The position numbers and the translations under genes were made by a program. From assembly GCA_963582065.1 (NCBI GenBank), contig CAUZRQ010000185.1, positions 1-9,473 on the forward strand: a stretch of DNA of 9,473 nt. The letters are read 5' to 3'. This document shows positions 1-5,853 of the stretch, piece by piece (position 1 is the stretch's first letter; every line of letters begins with the position of its first letter). The notes under the pieces were generated by a model, which was not told where the DNA came from, searched no databases, and worked only from the letters and a program-made list of their open reading frames with translations. Origin of the DNA: UBA8437 sp963582065 (lineage in GTDB: Bacteria; Planctomycetota; Planctomycetia; Planctomycetales; Planctomycetaceae).

Positions 1-510
1 GACAAGCGATGGATGTACGATGAATCGATGAAGATGCCGTTGATCGTCCGCTGGCCGGGTGTGACCCGACCGGGATCGGTCAACACCGACCTGGTCCAGA
101 ACCTGGACTACGCTGAAACGTTTCTCGAGATGGCCGGGGCCAACGTGCCCGCCGACATGCAGGGGCAGTCGTTGGTGCCGCTGTTGAAGGGATTGAAACC
201 GAAGTGGCGGGACTCGCTCTATTACCACTACTTCGAGTTCCCCAGTTACCACATGGTCGCCAAGCACTTTGGCATCCGGACCAGCCGCTACAAGCTGATC
301 CGTTTCTACCAGTTCGACGAGTGGGAGTTCTACGACCTGAAACAGGACCCCGACGAGTTGTCGAACCGGTTTGGCGATCCGAAGCACGCCGAGACCATCG
401 CCCGGTTGAAACGGCAACTGGCCGAACTGCGGACGACCTACAAGGACAACAGTGACGTTCGCGCGATGCCGGTCGAGTGGCGGAAGAAGTACCGTTCGGG
501 TCGCAGGTGA
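1..510 (+). CDS. Sulfatase, C-terminal part (5' end outside window)
   Basis: The frame is open from base 1 and ends at a TGA at 508-510, leaving 169 visible residues. It begins with DKRWMYDESMKMPLIVRWPG, the segment that in type I sulfatases follows the catalytic core (a conserved acidic/Met stretch before the 'P-x-x-x-x-W-P-G' strand). It then has a NLDYAETFLEMAG segment, the Q-G-x-S-L-V-P-L-L motif, and the C-terminal subdomain with RTSRYKLIRFY and FYDLKQDPDELSNR. The formylglycine motif lies upstream of the window. Family knowledge: such enzymes hydrolyse sulfate esters on polysaccharides or mucin-type glycans, usually in the periplasm. The segment resembles proteins often annotated as mucin-desulfating or N-acetylglucosamine-6-sulfatases, but the substrate cannot be assigned from a C-terminus. 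The next gene starts seven bases after the stop, so the two are probably co-transcribed. Confidence 0.93.
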   Translation, partial: DKRWMYDESMKMPLIVRWPGVTRPGSVNTDLVQNLDYAETFLEMAGANVPADMQGQSLVPLLKGLKPKWRDSLYYHYFEFPSYHMVAKHFGIRTSRYKLIRFYQFDEWEFYDLKQDPDELSNRFGDPKHAETIARLKRQLAELRTTYKDNSDVRAMPVEWRKKYRSGRR

Positions 511-517
511 GACGCGG

Positions 518-1438
518 ATGGTCTCCAGGTTGAAAGATCCTGTGAAACGGCTGCCCTGGTTGATTCTGCTGGTGATGCCCTGTTGTGCGTGGGCACAGCA
601 GGCGGCCGACCCGGCCGCCGGTGTCGATGAGTCCCCCGCAGCCTCCGAGGCTGCTCAGGCACCGACCACTTCGGATGACGAGCACGGGGAGGAGCACGGG
701 GAGGACGAGCAGCCGCCCGGGCCGGGCGGCCAGCAAGATCCAGAAGAAGCCGCCAGCCTGATCGGAGTGTGCTGCTGCTGCTGCGGGTTCTCGACCCTGC
801 TCCCAATCCTGATGCTCGCGAGTTTCCTCATCCGCGTGGCGAACGACAAGAAACGGACCGAGACCCTCTCGAAGATCGCATCGGAGTTGGGCCTCGAGTT
901 TCAACCGGATGGAGATCCGGCCCTGCAATCGCAACTTGCGACGTTTGCCCTGATGAACAAGGGCCGCGGGCGGCGGTTGACCAACGTCTGCACCGGCGGC
1001 ACCGACGAGGTCCAGTTGTGGATCTTCGACTACAGCTTCATCACCGGTTTCGGGAAGAACCGCCGCGTTCGTCGTCAGACTGTCGTCGCGTTGGAATCGG
1101 CCCAGCTACGACTGCCCGAGTTTCACATGAGACCCGAGCAGGTGTTGGATCGGGTCAGCCAGATGGTGGGGCTGCAGGACATCAACTTCGAGCAGCATCT
1201 CCGCTTCTCCAGCCGGTTTGTGCTGCAGTCGAATCTGTCTGATACGATCCGCGAGTTCTTCGACAACGACCTGCTCGACTTCTTCGCCGACCGTCCGGGG
1301 ATCTCCATCGAGACCCAATCACGGTTGTTCATCGTCTATCAATCCCGAAAGCTCGCCGACCCGGCCGATTTTCGGACAGTCTTCGAGGACGGGTTCACGT
1401 ATTTCATGGCCCTGCGAGAACGGCTCGAACGTGGCTGA
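518..1438 (+). CDS. Signal-peptide, single-membrane-span protein with poly-Cys run and conserved cytosolic domain
   Basis: 306 residues; function unknown. I start at ATG 518 rather than further upstream because this start gives a clean signal peptide (charged residues 4-11, hydrophobic 13-24, likely cleavage after A-W-A at 26). The longer frame runs back over the sulfatase. Residues 27-80 are an Ala/Pro/acidic linker (several H-G-E-E/D repeats). Residues 81-105 form a membrane span that contains five consecutive cysteines (85-89), followed by R106, K111, K112, so the C-terminal domain should face the cytoplasm. That domain (about 113-306) has GRGRRLTNV, a W-I-F-D-Y strand, a G-F-G-K-N turn, QTVVAL, LRLPEFHMRPE and QDINFEQ. 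I recognise these as a conserved pattern of uncharacterised bacterial proteins, possibly related to DUF3137. It follows the sulfatase by seven bases and ends 29 bases before a convergent gene. Confidence 0.85.
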   Translation: MVSRLKDPVKRLPWLILLVMPCCAWAQQAADPAAGVDESPAASEAAQAPTTSDDEHGEEHGEDEQPPGPGGQQDPEEAASLIGVCCCCCGFSTLLPILMLASFLIRVANDKKRTETLSKIASELGLEFQPDGDPALQSQLATFALMNKGRGRRLTNVCTGGTDEVQLWIFDYSFITGFGKNRRVRRQTVVALESAQLRLPEFHMRPEQVLDRVSQMVGLQDINFEQHLRFSSRFVLQSNLSDTIREFFDNDLLDFFADRPGISIETQSRLFIVYQSRKLADPADFRTVFEDGFTYFMALRERLERG

Positions 1439-1467
1439 CCAACGCGGCCGGGGTGCACTCGGGACCG

Positions 1468-3678
1468 CTACGCCTGGACTTCCTTGGGGGACAGGAACCC
1501 GTCACGGTCGGTGTCGATCCTGTCGAAGTCCATCTCGAGGAAACGGGGTGCCTCGTTTCGGTCGAGCCGCCCGTCCCGGTTCTCGTCGTGGCTGGCGAAC
1601 GAGAAGTCACGAGGAAGGAACCGAACTCGGGCTTCCTGGACACGCACGACGGCCGACTCGAATTCCGCTGCGGCCAGGTCGAGCGTCTTGCCGGTGTGTT
1701 CGACGATCACCGCGACACCGATCCCCTTGAGCAATTCGCCGCCGCCACCCTGCTGATCCTTGAGCAGCCGGGTGACCGACACGTCGATCGGGTCTTCGCC
1801 GAACGGCGGTTTAAAGGGAGTAGACGCCAATTCGGCGGTCCGGGACATGTCACGGGCCAGGTTGGTGAACCGGAACAGCGCGATCCGGGCCCGAAACCGT
1901 GATGACCACGACTTGACGGTTTGCGGATCGGCGTCGGCGGCCAGTCGCACCGTAAACGTGTACCGTCCGGGTCGCTGGTTGTAGATTTCCTGGGCGAGCA
2001 TCGCCCTGGCCCCGGTCCCGATCATTCCGCCGGCCGCTTGGCCAGCGAGACCGAATCCGATCTGTGCCTCGTGCACGACCGGCTTGACCGGTTCGACGGC
2101 AACACGGCTGGCCACGCAGAACTCTCCGGGCCGAACCGGGTTCCAGGCGGGCAGTCCCACCCAGTTCTCGGCGTGGCCGACCGGAGCTTCGATCGTCCGT
2201 CCGGCTGTGAATGTCTCGTTGCTGATCGGGCCGCGGTTGAAGTCCGGCAGCCGGTCGACCCGTCCGCCGGCCGGCACCCGCGTGTCGGTGACCGGCCCCG
2301 AGCCCAGCACATCGGTGACCACTCGCCCGGAAGTGATCTTGAACGGGCGGCCGGACACCTCGATGTGTGTCTGTGGGTCGATTCCCATCAGGTGGAAGAT
2401 GGTGGCCGAGAGGTCTTCGGGGGGGATGCGGTGTTCGGCGGGGAGCGATCCGTTCCGGTCACTGGCTCCGACGACCTGCCCGGTGGCCACTCCGGCTCCG
2501 GCAAGCACGCCGCTCATCACCGGTCCCCAGTGATCACGGCCACCGTTCTTGTTGATCTTGGGTGTGCGTCCGAAATCGCCCAGCACCACGACCAGTGTGT
2601 CTTCGAGCAGGCCGCGTTGATCGAGGTCGTTGATGAAGGTCGAGAAGCCCAGGTCGAAGGGCGGGCAGAGCGTATCGCGACAACGGCCGGTGTTGTCGAA
2701 GTGGGTGTCCCAGACCGGGTTGCCCACCGAGAGGTCTCCCGGTTCGCGGGGCCAGTTGACCTGGACGAATCGCACGCCACTCTCGACCAGTCGCCTGGCC
2801 AGCAGCAGGCTCTGCCCGAACTTGTTGCGGCCGTAGAGGTCACGCAGCGAGTCATCTTCCCGGTCCAGTTCGAAGGCACCGCGAGCGGGACCGGAAAGCA
2901 GGACCTCGAAGGCGTGCCGCATGTGCCGGCCGAATGTCGCCGCCGCCGTGCCGCGTTGGTTGGTCGCAAACCGGTCGCCCAGACGACCCAGCAGGTCCCG
3001 GCGTCGTGACAACCGGGGGCCGGTCACCTCGTTGACCATCCCCAGGATGTCGGTCTCGTACTCGGGACGCGACGGATCACAGGGAAAGACCTGGGGATCC
3101 CAGCCGCGACCCATGAAACCGCCGTCCTGGCCGGCGAACAGGTAGCCGGGGTTGTTGAGGATCAACTCGGGAAGGATGACCGAGGAGAACGGTGAGCGGG
3201 AGGCGGGCCGCAGCTTGCCGATGACCGAGGCCAGCGACGGCCAGTCGGTCAGCCGGTTCGCCGCACGGTCGGTCTTTCCCAGCGGCAGGCCGCCTTTGAC
3301 CTGGTTTGTCCCGGTGTAGTAGTAGTAGGCGCTGCTGCCGTGCGTGTTGTCGTCGGTGGCCAGCGAGCGGATCGTGCAGAGCCGGTCGGCGATCCGGGAG
3401 ATCCGAGGCAACAACTCGCAGTACTGGATCCCGGGGATGTTCGTGCTGATCGGTTGGAAGGGGCCTCGCAGTTCGGCCGGGGCCTGGGGCTTGGGGTCGA
3501 AGGTTTCGTGCTGGGGGTGACCGCCTGAGAGGAACACCAGCACGCACGAACGGGCGCGGCCGAATTGCGGACCGAGGATGGTGGACTCGCGGGCTACGGC
3601 CGGCGGCATTCCCGACAGTGCGGCGGCCAACCCCCCGGTTTGCAGTACCGTGCGACGTGTGGTGGGAGCGATGTCCAT
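1468..3678 (-). CDS. DUF1501 family protein with C-terminal EF-hand pair
   Basis: 736 residues, ATG start, TAG stop. The N-terminus has a Tat-like signal (T-T-R-R-T-V-L then a hydrophobic stretch to about 23). The DUF1501 domain spans about 40-440. Its first strand and turn read V-L-V-F-L-S-G-G-H-P-Q-H-E-T-F-D-P (46-62). The late motifs are GDFGRTPKIN (367-376) with RDHW (381-384), then the terminal PEDLSATIFHLMGID (420-434). DUF1501 belongs to the alkaline-phosphatase/sulfatase-like fold; its substrate is unknown. Residues 440-690 form an extra region I do not recognise. The last 40 residues hold two canonical 12-residue EF-hand loops, D698-E709 (DENRDGRLDRNE) and D722-E733 (DTDRDGFLSPKE), predicting calcium binding. 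Planctomycete DUF1501 genes often sit beside DUF1549/DUF1553 genes; none is present here. An upstream C8 tract lies about 13 bases before the start and no good Shine-Dalgarno is seen. Confidence 0.93.
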   Translation of the reverse strand: MDIAPTTRRTVLQTGGLAAALSGMPPAVARESTILGPQFGRARSCVLVFLSGGHPQHETFDPKPQAPAELRGPFQPISTNIPGIQYCELLPRISRIADRLCTIRSLATDDNTHGSSAYYYYTGTNQVKGGLPLGKTDRAANRLTDWPSLASVIGKLRPASRSPFSSVILPELILNNPGYLFAGQDGGFMGRGWDPQVFPCDPSRPEYETDILGMVNEVTGPRLSRRRDLLGRLGDRFATNQRGTAAATFGRHMRHAFEVLLSGPARGAFELDREDDSLRDLYGRNKFGQSLLLARRLVESGVRFVQVNWPREPGDLSVGNPVWDTHFDNTGRCRDTLCPPFDLGFSTFINDLDQRGLLEDTLVVVLGDFGRTPKINKNGGRDHWGPVMSGVLAGAGVATGQVVGASDRNGSLPAEHRIPPEDLSATIFHLMGIDPQTHIEVSGRPFKITSGRVVTDVLGSGPVTDTRVPAGGRVDRLPDFNRGPISNETFTAGRTIEAPVGHAENWVGLPAWNPVRPGEFCVASRVAVEPVKPVVHEAQIGFGLAGQAAGGMIGTGARAMLAQEIYNQRPGRYTFTVRLAADADPQTVKSWSSRFRARIALFRFTNLARDMSRTAELASTPFKPPFGEDPIDVSVTRLLKDQQGGGGELLKGIGVAVIVEHTGKTLDLAAAEFESAVVRVQEARVRFLPRDFSFASHDENRDGRLDRNEAPRFLEMDFDRIDTDRDGFLSPKEVQA

Positions 3679-3918
3679 TCGAGCCGGTGCCTGGGGGGGG
3701 CGAGAACCAGGTTGATCATACCCGGAGATCGTCTCGACGGGGCAGTCAACTCAGACGAGTCGTCAGCCTTGAACCACCCGGGGGGGCCGACCGTCGATTG
3801 CCGCACCGTGCGTGGCCGCTCCAGTCGATGACCACGGGCTGGCGTCGGGCCGAAGTCCGAGTGGATGTTGTGGATCGGTCAAAGCCGGGCCGGTTCGTGT
3901 TCACACGATGGTGGCGGG
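3679..3918 (-). other. Intergenic gap between LRR lipoprotein and DUF1501 genes
   Basis: 240 bases with no supportable gene. Reading the minus strand, a short inverted repeat (TCGTGT at 3895-3900 against ACACGA at 3903-3908) lies about 11 bases after the LRR stop, without a T-tract, so it is at best a weak terminator. A TATGAT sequence (minus strand, 3720-3715) and a TTGACT (3749-3744) are present but 23 bases apart, too far for a normal sigma-70 promoter. Two G-tracts occur: eight G at about 3693-3700 and seven G near 3780-3786. The gap is long enough to hold a promoter for the DUF1501 gene, but I cannot locate one. Confidence 0.5.
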
Positions 3919-4665
3919 TCACTGGAAGAAGATCCGGCAACGCGGAATCGCCTTGTTCAGCTTGACGACGCCTTCGGCGGTCACGCCGGTCTTCGCCAGG
4001 TTGAGGCCCTGGAGCTTCTTGAGCGTCGAGAGGTGCTGCAGGCCCTCGTCGGTGATGTCGGTCATTGCCAATGTCAGCCCGGTCAGATTGGTGAGCATCG
4101 AGATGTGGGCCAGCCCGTCGTCGGTCACCTTGGTGCTCGAAAGCCCCAGGCTCTCGAGGTTGGTCAGGTCCTTGAGGTGGGCCAGCCCGGCATTGGTGAT
4201 GTGGGTGTCGGGCAGGCTGATTCCCTTCAGAGATTTCAGGTTTCGCAGGTATTTCAGGCCTTTGTCGGTCACCTGCGTGTCCGCCAATGAAATGCCCTCG
4301 AGATTGATCAAGCCCTCGAGATAGGCCACTCCCTTGTCGGTGATCTTCGTGTTGAACGTGCAGTCGATGAAGTTCAGCGTGGTGAGTCCCTCGAGGTGAG
4401 ACAGCCCCTTGTCACCGATTCGCGAGCCAATGAAGAGCGTGGTGAGCTTGGGGAGACCCTTGAGGTGGACCAGGTCGTCGTCGGTTGCCTCGGTGTTGAA
4501 GAAACTGACCTCGGTCACCGATCCGTTTTCGTCGTAGCCCAGTCCGACCTTGAGGTCCTTGAGAGCTTTGACCGCAGCGGCGTCGTCGTTGCCGCATCCG
4601 GCCAGGGACACGAAACCGACAAGGGCCAGCCGTCGTAACCACCGGAGTTGATTAAACCAGTTCAC
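3919..4665 (-). CDS. LRR lipoprotein (8 repeats)
   Basis: 248 residues. Start is GTG at 4665, chosen because it gives a compact lipoprotein signal: R8, R11, R12, a hydrophobic core, then lipobox L21-A22-G23-C24. The mature protein is almost wholly leucine-rich repeats of about 24 residues, eight copies from about residue 48. The consensus is L-x-x-L-x-L-x-x-T-x-(I/V)-T-D-x-G-L, of the type abundant in planctomycetes. The last repeat closes with A-I-P-R-C-R-I, resembling A-L-P-G-C-R-V in the other LRR lipoprotein of this window, so the two share ancestry. The role is presumably protein or ligand binding at the membrane surface; no enzymatic domain is visible. The start overlaps the stop of the upstream DUF1501 remnant by 14 bases, indicating co-transcription and possibly coupled translation. 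The stop is TGA. Confidence 0.9.
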   Translation of the reverse strand: MNWFNQLRWLRRLALVGFVSLAGCGNDDAAAVKALKDLKVGLGYDENGSVTEVSFFNTEATDDDLVHLKGLPKLTTLFIGSRIGDKGLSHLEGLTTLNFIDCTFNTKITDKGVAYLEGLINLEGISLADTQVTDKGLKYLRNLKSLKGISLPDTHITNAGLAHLKDLTNLESLGLSSTKVTDDGLAHISMLTNLTGLTLAMTDITDEGLQHLSTLKKLQGLNLAKTGVTAEGVVKLNKAIPRCRIFFQ

Positions 4666-4939
4666 AGATCGGACGTCCGTGGGTCAGGATCGGCATCGGG
4701 CGACCGTGGCGATCGGGGAAGGGGTGGTCGGAATCGATTCCCAGGAAGCGGTAGACCGAGGCGAGGAAATCGTTGGGGTCCATGTGGCTGGGACCACCCT
4801 CGAGCCACAGCAGAACCACCGCCGTGTTGGGTTCCGACGACTTGCCGTTTGCGGCCAGTGCCGGCAGACGCAGCCGTTCGGTGAGGCCGAGACCTCCCAG
4901 CAGCAGCGAGCCGGCCTGGAGAAATCGACGACGTTGCAT
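4652..4939 (-). pseudogene. DUF1501 gene with large in-frame internal deletion
   Basis: A 95-codon frame, ATG to TAA. Residues 1-30 are a Tat-like leader (M-Q-R-R-R-F-L-Q-A-G-S-L-L-L-G-G). Residues 38-54 are the first DUF1501 strand and turn, NTAVVLLWLEGGPSHMD. From residue 55 the sequence jumps to the family's C-terminal end, NDFLASVYRFLGID (56-69), then DRHGRPMPIL and GRPICELV at the stop. In the complete DUF1501 protein of this window the same two landmarks lie at about 52 and 420, so roughly 360 codons are missing while the frame is kept. All central DUF1501 motifs, including GDFGRTP and RDHW, are absent, so the original activity must be lost. It could still yield a short exported peptide and provide the leader for the overlapping LRR gene. 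A deliberately small paralogue family is the alternative. Confidence 0.8.
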
Positions 4940-5093
4940 CGGGTGCCTTGAACAGTTCAGGGAGTCTCACATTCCACTCGAAACAAACCGAATAGGAGAG
5001 TGAACCGGGCGATGATATCATGAAAACCGTCGCCTGCCATTACGAGATGATGGTACCGGCGGCCTGGCCGACTTGACGGGAATGTGATTGCAG
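4940..5093. other. Divergent intergenic region between two DUF1501 stubs
   Basis: 154 bases separating head-to-head DUF1501 N-termini, so probably the remains of a bidirectional promoter. It is less GC-rich than its surroundings around 4968-5028. It holds a perfect 10-base palindrome, ATGATATCAT (5012-5021), which contains TATCAT on both strands and could be a minus-10 element or an operator half-site. No gene is visible here. Confidence 0.5.
5012..5040 (-). promoter_or_regulatory. Possible sigma-70-like promoter for the DUF1501 remnant/LRR pair
   Basis: Reading the minus strand, ATGGCA (5040-5035, four of six matches to TTGACA) is followed after 17 bases by TATCAT (5017-5012, five of six matches to TATAAT). 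This would start a transcript near 5005 with a leader of about 65 bases before the ATG at 4939. The match is modest and planctomycete promoters are poorly defined, so this is a weak call. Confidence 0.28.
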
Positions 5094-5285
5094 ATGGTGC
5101 GGCGGAAACAACGAGGGCCCCGACGTCGATTCCTGGCGGCCGGGTCCCTGGCCAGCCTGGCGTTGGGGCACTCCGAAGTGCTGCGGCTGCGGGGGTTGAC
5201 AGCCCAGGCGGTACAGGCTGACGAGCCGACCCGGGGGTCCGAACGGGATACCGCGGTGATCCTGGTCTGGTTGATCGGTGGGTGA
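5094..5285 (+). pseudogene. DUF1501 N-terminal fragment, truncated after first motif
   Basis: 63 codons from ATG 5094 (a TTG at 5088 is also in frame) to TGA at 5283-5285. It has a Tat-like leader (R-G-P-R-R-R-F-L-A-A-G-S-L then a hydrophobic stretch) and the first DUF1501 strand, DTAVILVWLIGG, and stops exactly at the G-G that normally precedes P-S-(H/Q)-H-D. Read past the stop, the next codons are R-H-D, faintly like that motif, then the sequence turns into the signal peptide of the next gene. More than 350 residues expected of DUF1501 are gone. It is not a recent copy of the 4652-4939 stub, since the leaders differ strongly. The downstream lipoprotein starts four bases after the stop, so this stub may serve as its translational leader. 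A GACGGGA sequence about 10 bases upstream could be the ribosome site. Confidence 0.75.
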
Positions 5286-5289
5286 CGCC

Positions 5290-5853
5290 ATGATGGGTCT
5301 TCGCCGCATGCTGCTGCTGGTTGCACTGTCGTCGTCGATTGGTTGTGGCGACCGGACCCCGGTTGCGGTTGCGGCCCTGACAGTCACGGTGTTGCCGGAC
5401 AGCGGGGACGCGAAGGTCGTTCTGTTTGTGCCTGGTGCCAGTTGACCTCGCGATTGACGTCCGAGGCTCGAGCGAGCTTTCGCCGCCTTGCCGTGCGTGA
5501 GGCCCCATCCCCCGGTGACCGTCAGCGTGAAAGACCGCACCGCGACCCTGTACGTGGATGCAGCCAGTTGCCGGCTCGAAGATCTGGTGCGGGCGGCTGA
5601 AGACCTGGGTTACGCTGTCACGGTCCGCTCGATCGAGCCCTTCCGAGTGACAGAACCGGTTTCGGAGAACAGCCGCCGGTCATCGCGAGGACGTGCCCGG
5701 GTCGGGCAGTCCGATGCTGCCGCCGCTGACCACGCGGCATCCGGGCAGGGCGGTGACCAGCTTGGCGACGGCTTCGGCCGACGCACTGGTCGTTTCCACG
5801 TAGATGATCTGCAGGGATTTGTGACCGTGCAGCGTGGCCAGGCCGGCATCTGA
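5290..5853 (+). CDS. Candidate selenoprotein: HMA-domain lipoprotein with two in-frame TGA (U-x-x-x-U)
   Basis: From ATG 5290 the frame gives a lipoprotein signal (R5, R6, hydrophobic 7-17, S-S-I-G-C with C19) and a strand A-K-V-V-L-F-V-P-G-A-S. It then meets TGA (5443, codon 52), P-R-D and a second TGA (5455, codon 56). Still in the same frame it continues R-P-R-L-E-R-A-F-A-A-L-P, V-T-V-S-V-K-D-R-T-A-T-L-Y-V-D and L-V-R-A-A-E-D-L-G-Y-A-V-T-V to about residue 112. This is the beta-alpha-beta-beta-alpha-beta order of a heavy-metal-associated domain of normal length (about 42-114). The TGAs fall where the two metal-binding cysteines belong, with one extra residue between them (C-x-x-x-C spacing). 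If TGA is read as selenocysteine, this is a diselenol/metal-binding surface lipoprotein. Past residue 114 the frame stays open to TGA 5853, antisense to the LRR gene from 5680; that tail looks non-coding, so the true 3' end is uncertain. The alternative is a pseudogene. GGTGGG at 5279-5284 is a plausible ribosome site. Confidence 0.5.
5463..5480 (+). promoter_or_regulatory. SECIS-like hairpin A
   Basis: Seven pairs (5463-5469 with 5474-5480, two of them G-U wobbles) close a four-base loop GAGC at 5470-5473. The loop begins 24 bases after the first in-frame TGA and its first base is G. This agrees with the general bacterial SECIS description (apical loop roughly 16-37 bases after the UGA, a G in the first two loop positions). 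GC-rich coding DNA forms such hairpins easily, so on its own this is weak evidence. Confidence 0.35.
5485..5503 (+). promoter_or_regulatory. SECIS-like hairpin B
   Basis: Seven pairs (5485-5491 with 5497-5503, two G-U wobbles) close a five-base loop CGTGC at 5492-5496, which contains GU. The loop begins 34 bases after the second in-frame TGA, so each TGA has a hairpin within the expected bacterial SECIS distance. Support is limited to geometry; no conservation can be judged from one sequence. Confidence 0.3.

Noticed and set aside
769..784. GCT/TGC repeat as a microsatellite.
   Set aside because: The run is only five codons and is fully explained by the poly-Cys stretch in a coding frame.
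80..934. Long minus-strand open frame opposite the sulfatase end and the 518 gene.
   Set aside because: It is an Arg-rich frame antisense to two well-supported genes, typical of GC-rich DNA, with no recognisable motif.
1439..1467. Terminator between the convergent genes at 1438 and 1468.
   Set aside because: The 29-base gap shows no convincing stem or T-tract on either strand.
1921..3009. 362-codon plus-strand open frame inside the DUF1501 gene.
   Set aside because: It is antisense to a gene with clear DUF1501 and EF-hand motifs, and shows no signal peptide, domain or ribosome site of its own.
3691..3787. G-tracts (eight and seven G) as phase-variation switches.
   Set aside because: They lie in a non-coding gap with no clear promoter spacing, and similar G runs occur within genes here as ordinary GC-rich sequence.
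5283..5285. The TGA ending the second DUF1501 stub as a third selenocysteine codon.
   Set aside because: Read through, the frame gives only R-H-D before turning into non-DUF1501 sequence that overlaps the next gene's signal peptide. The position is Pro or another non-Cys residue in the family, so recoding has no support.
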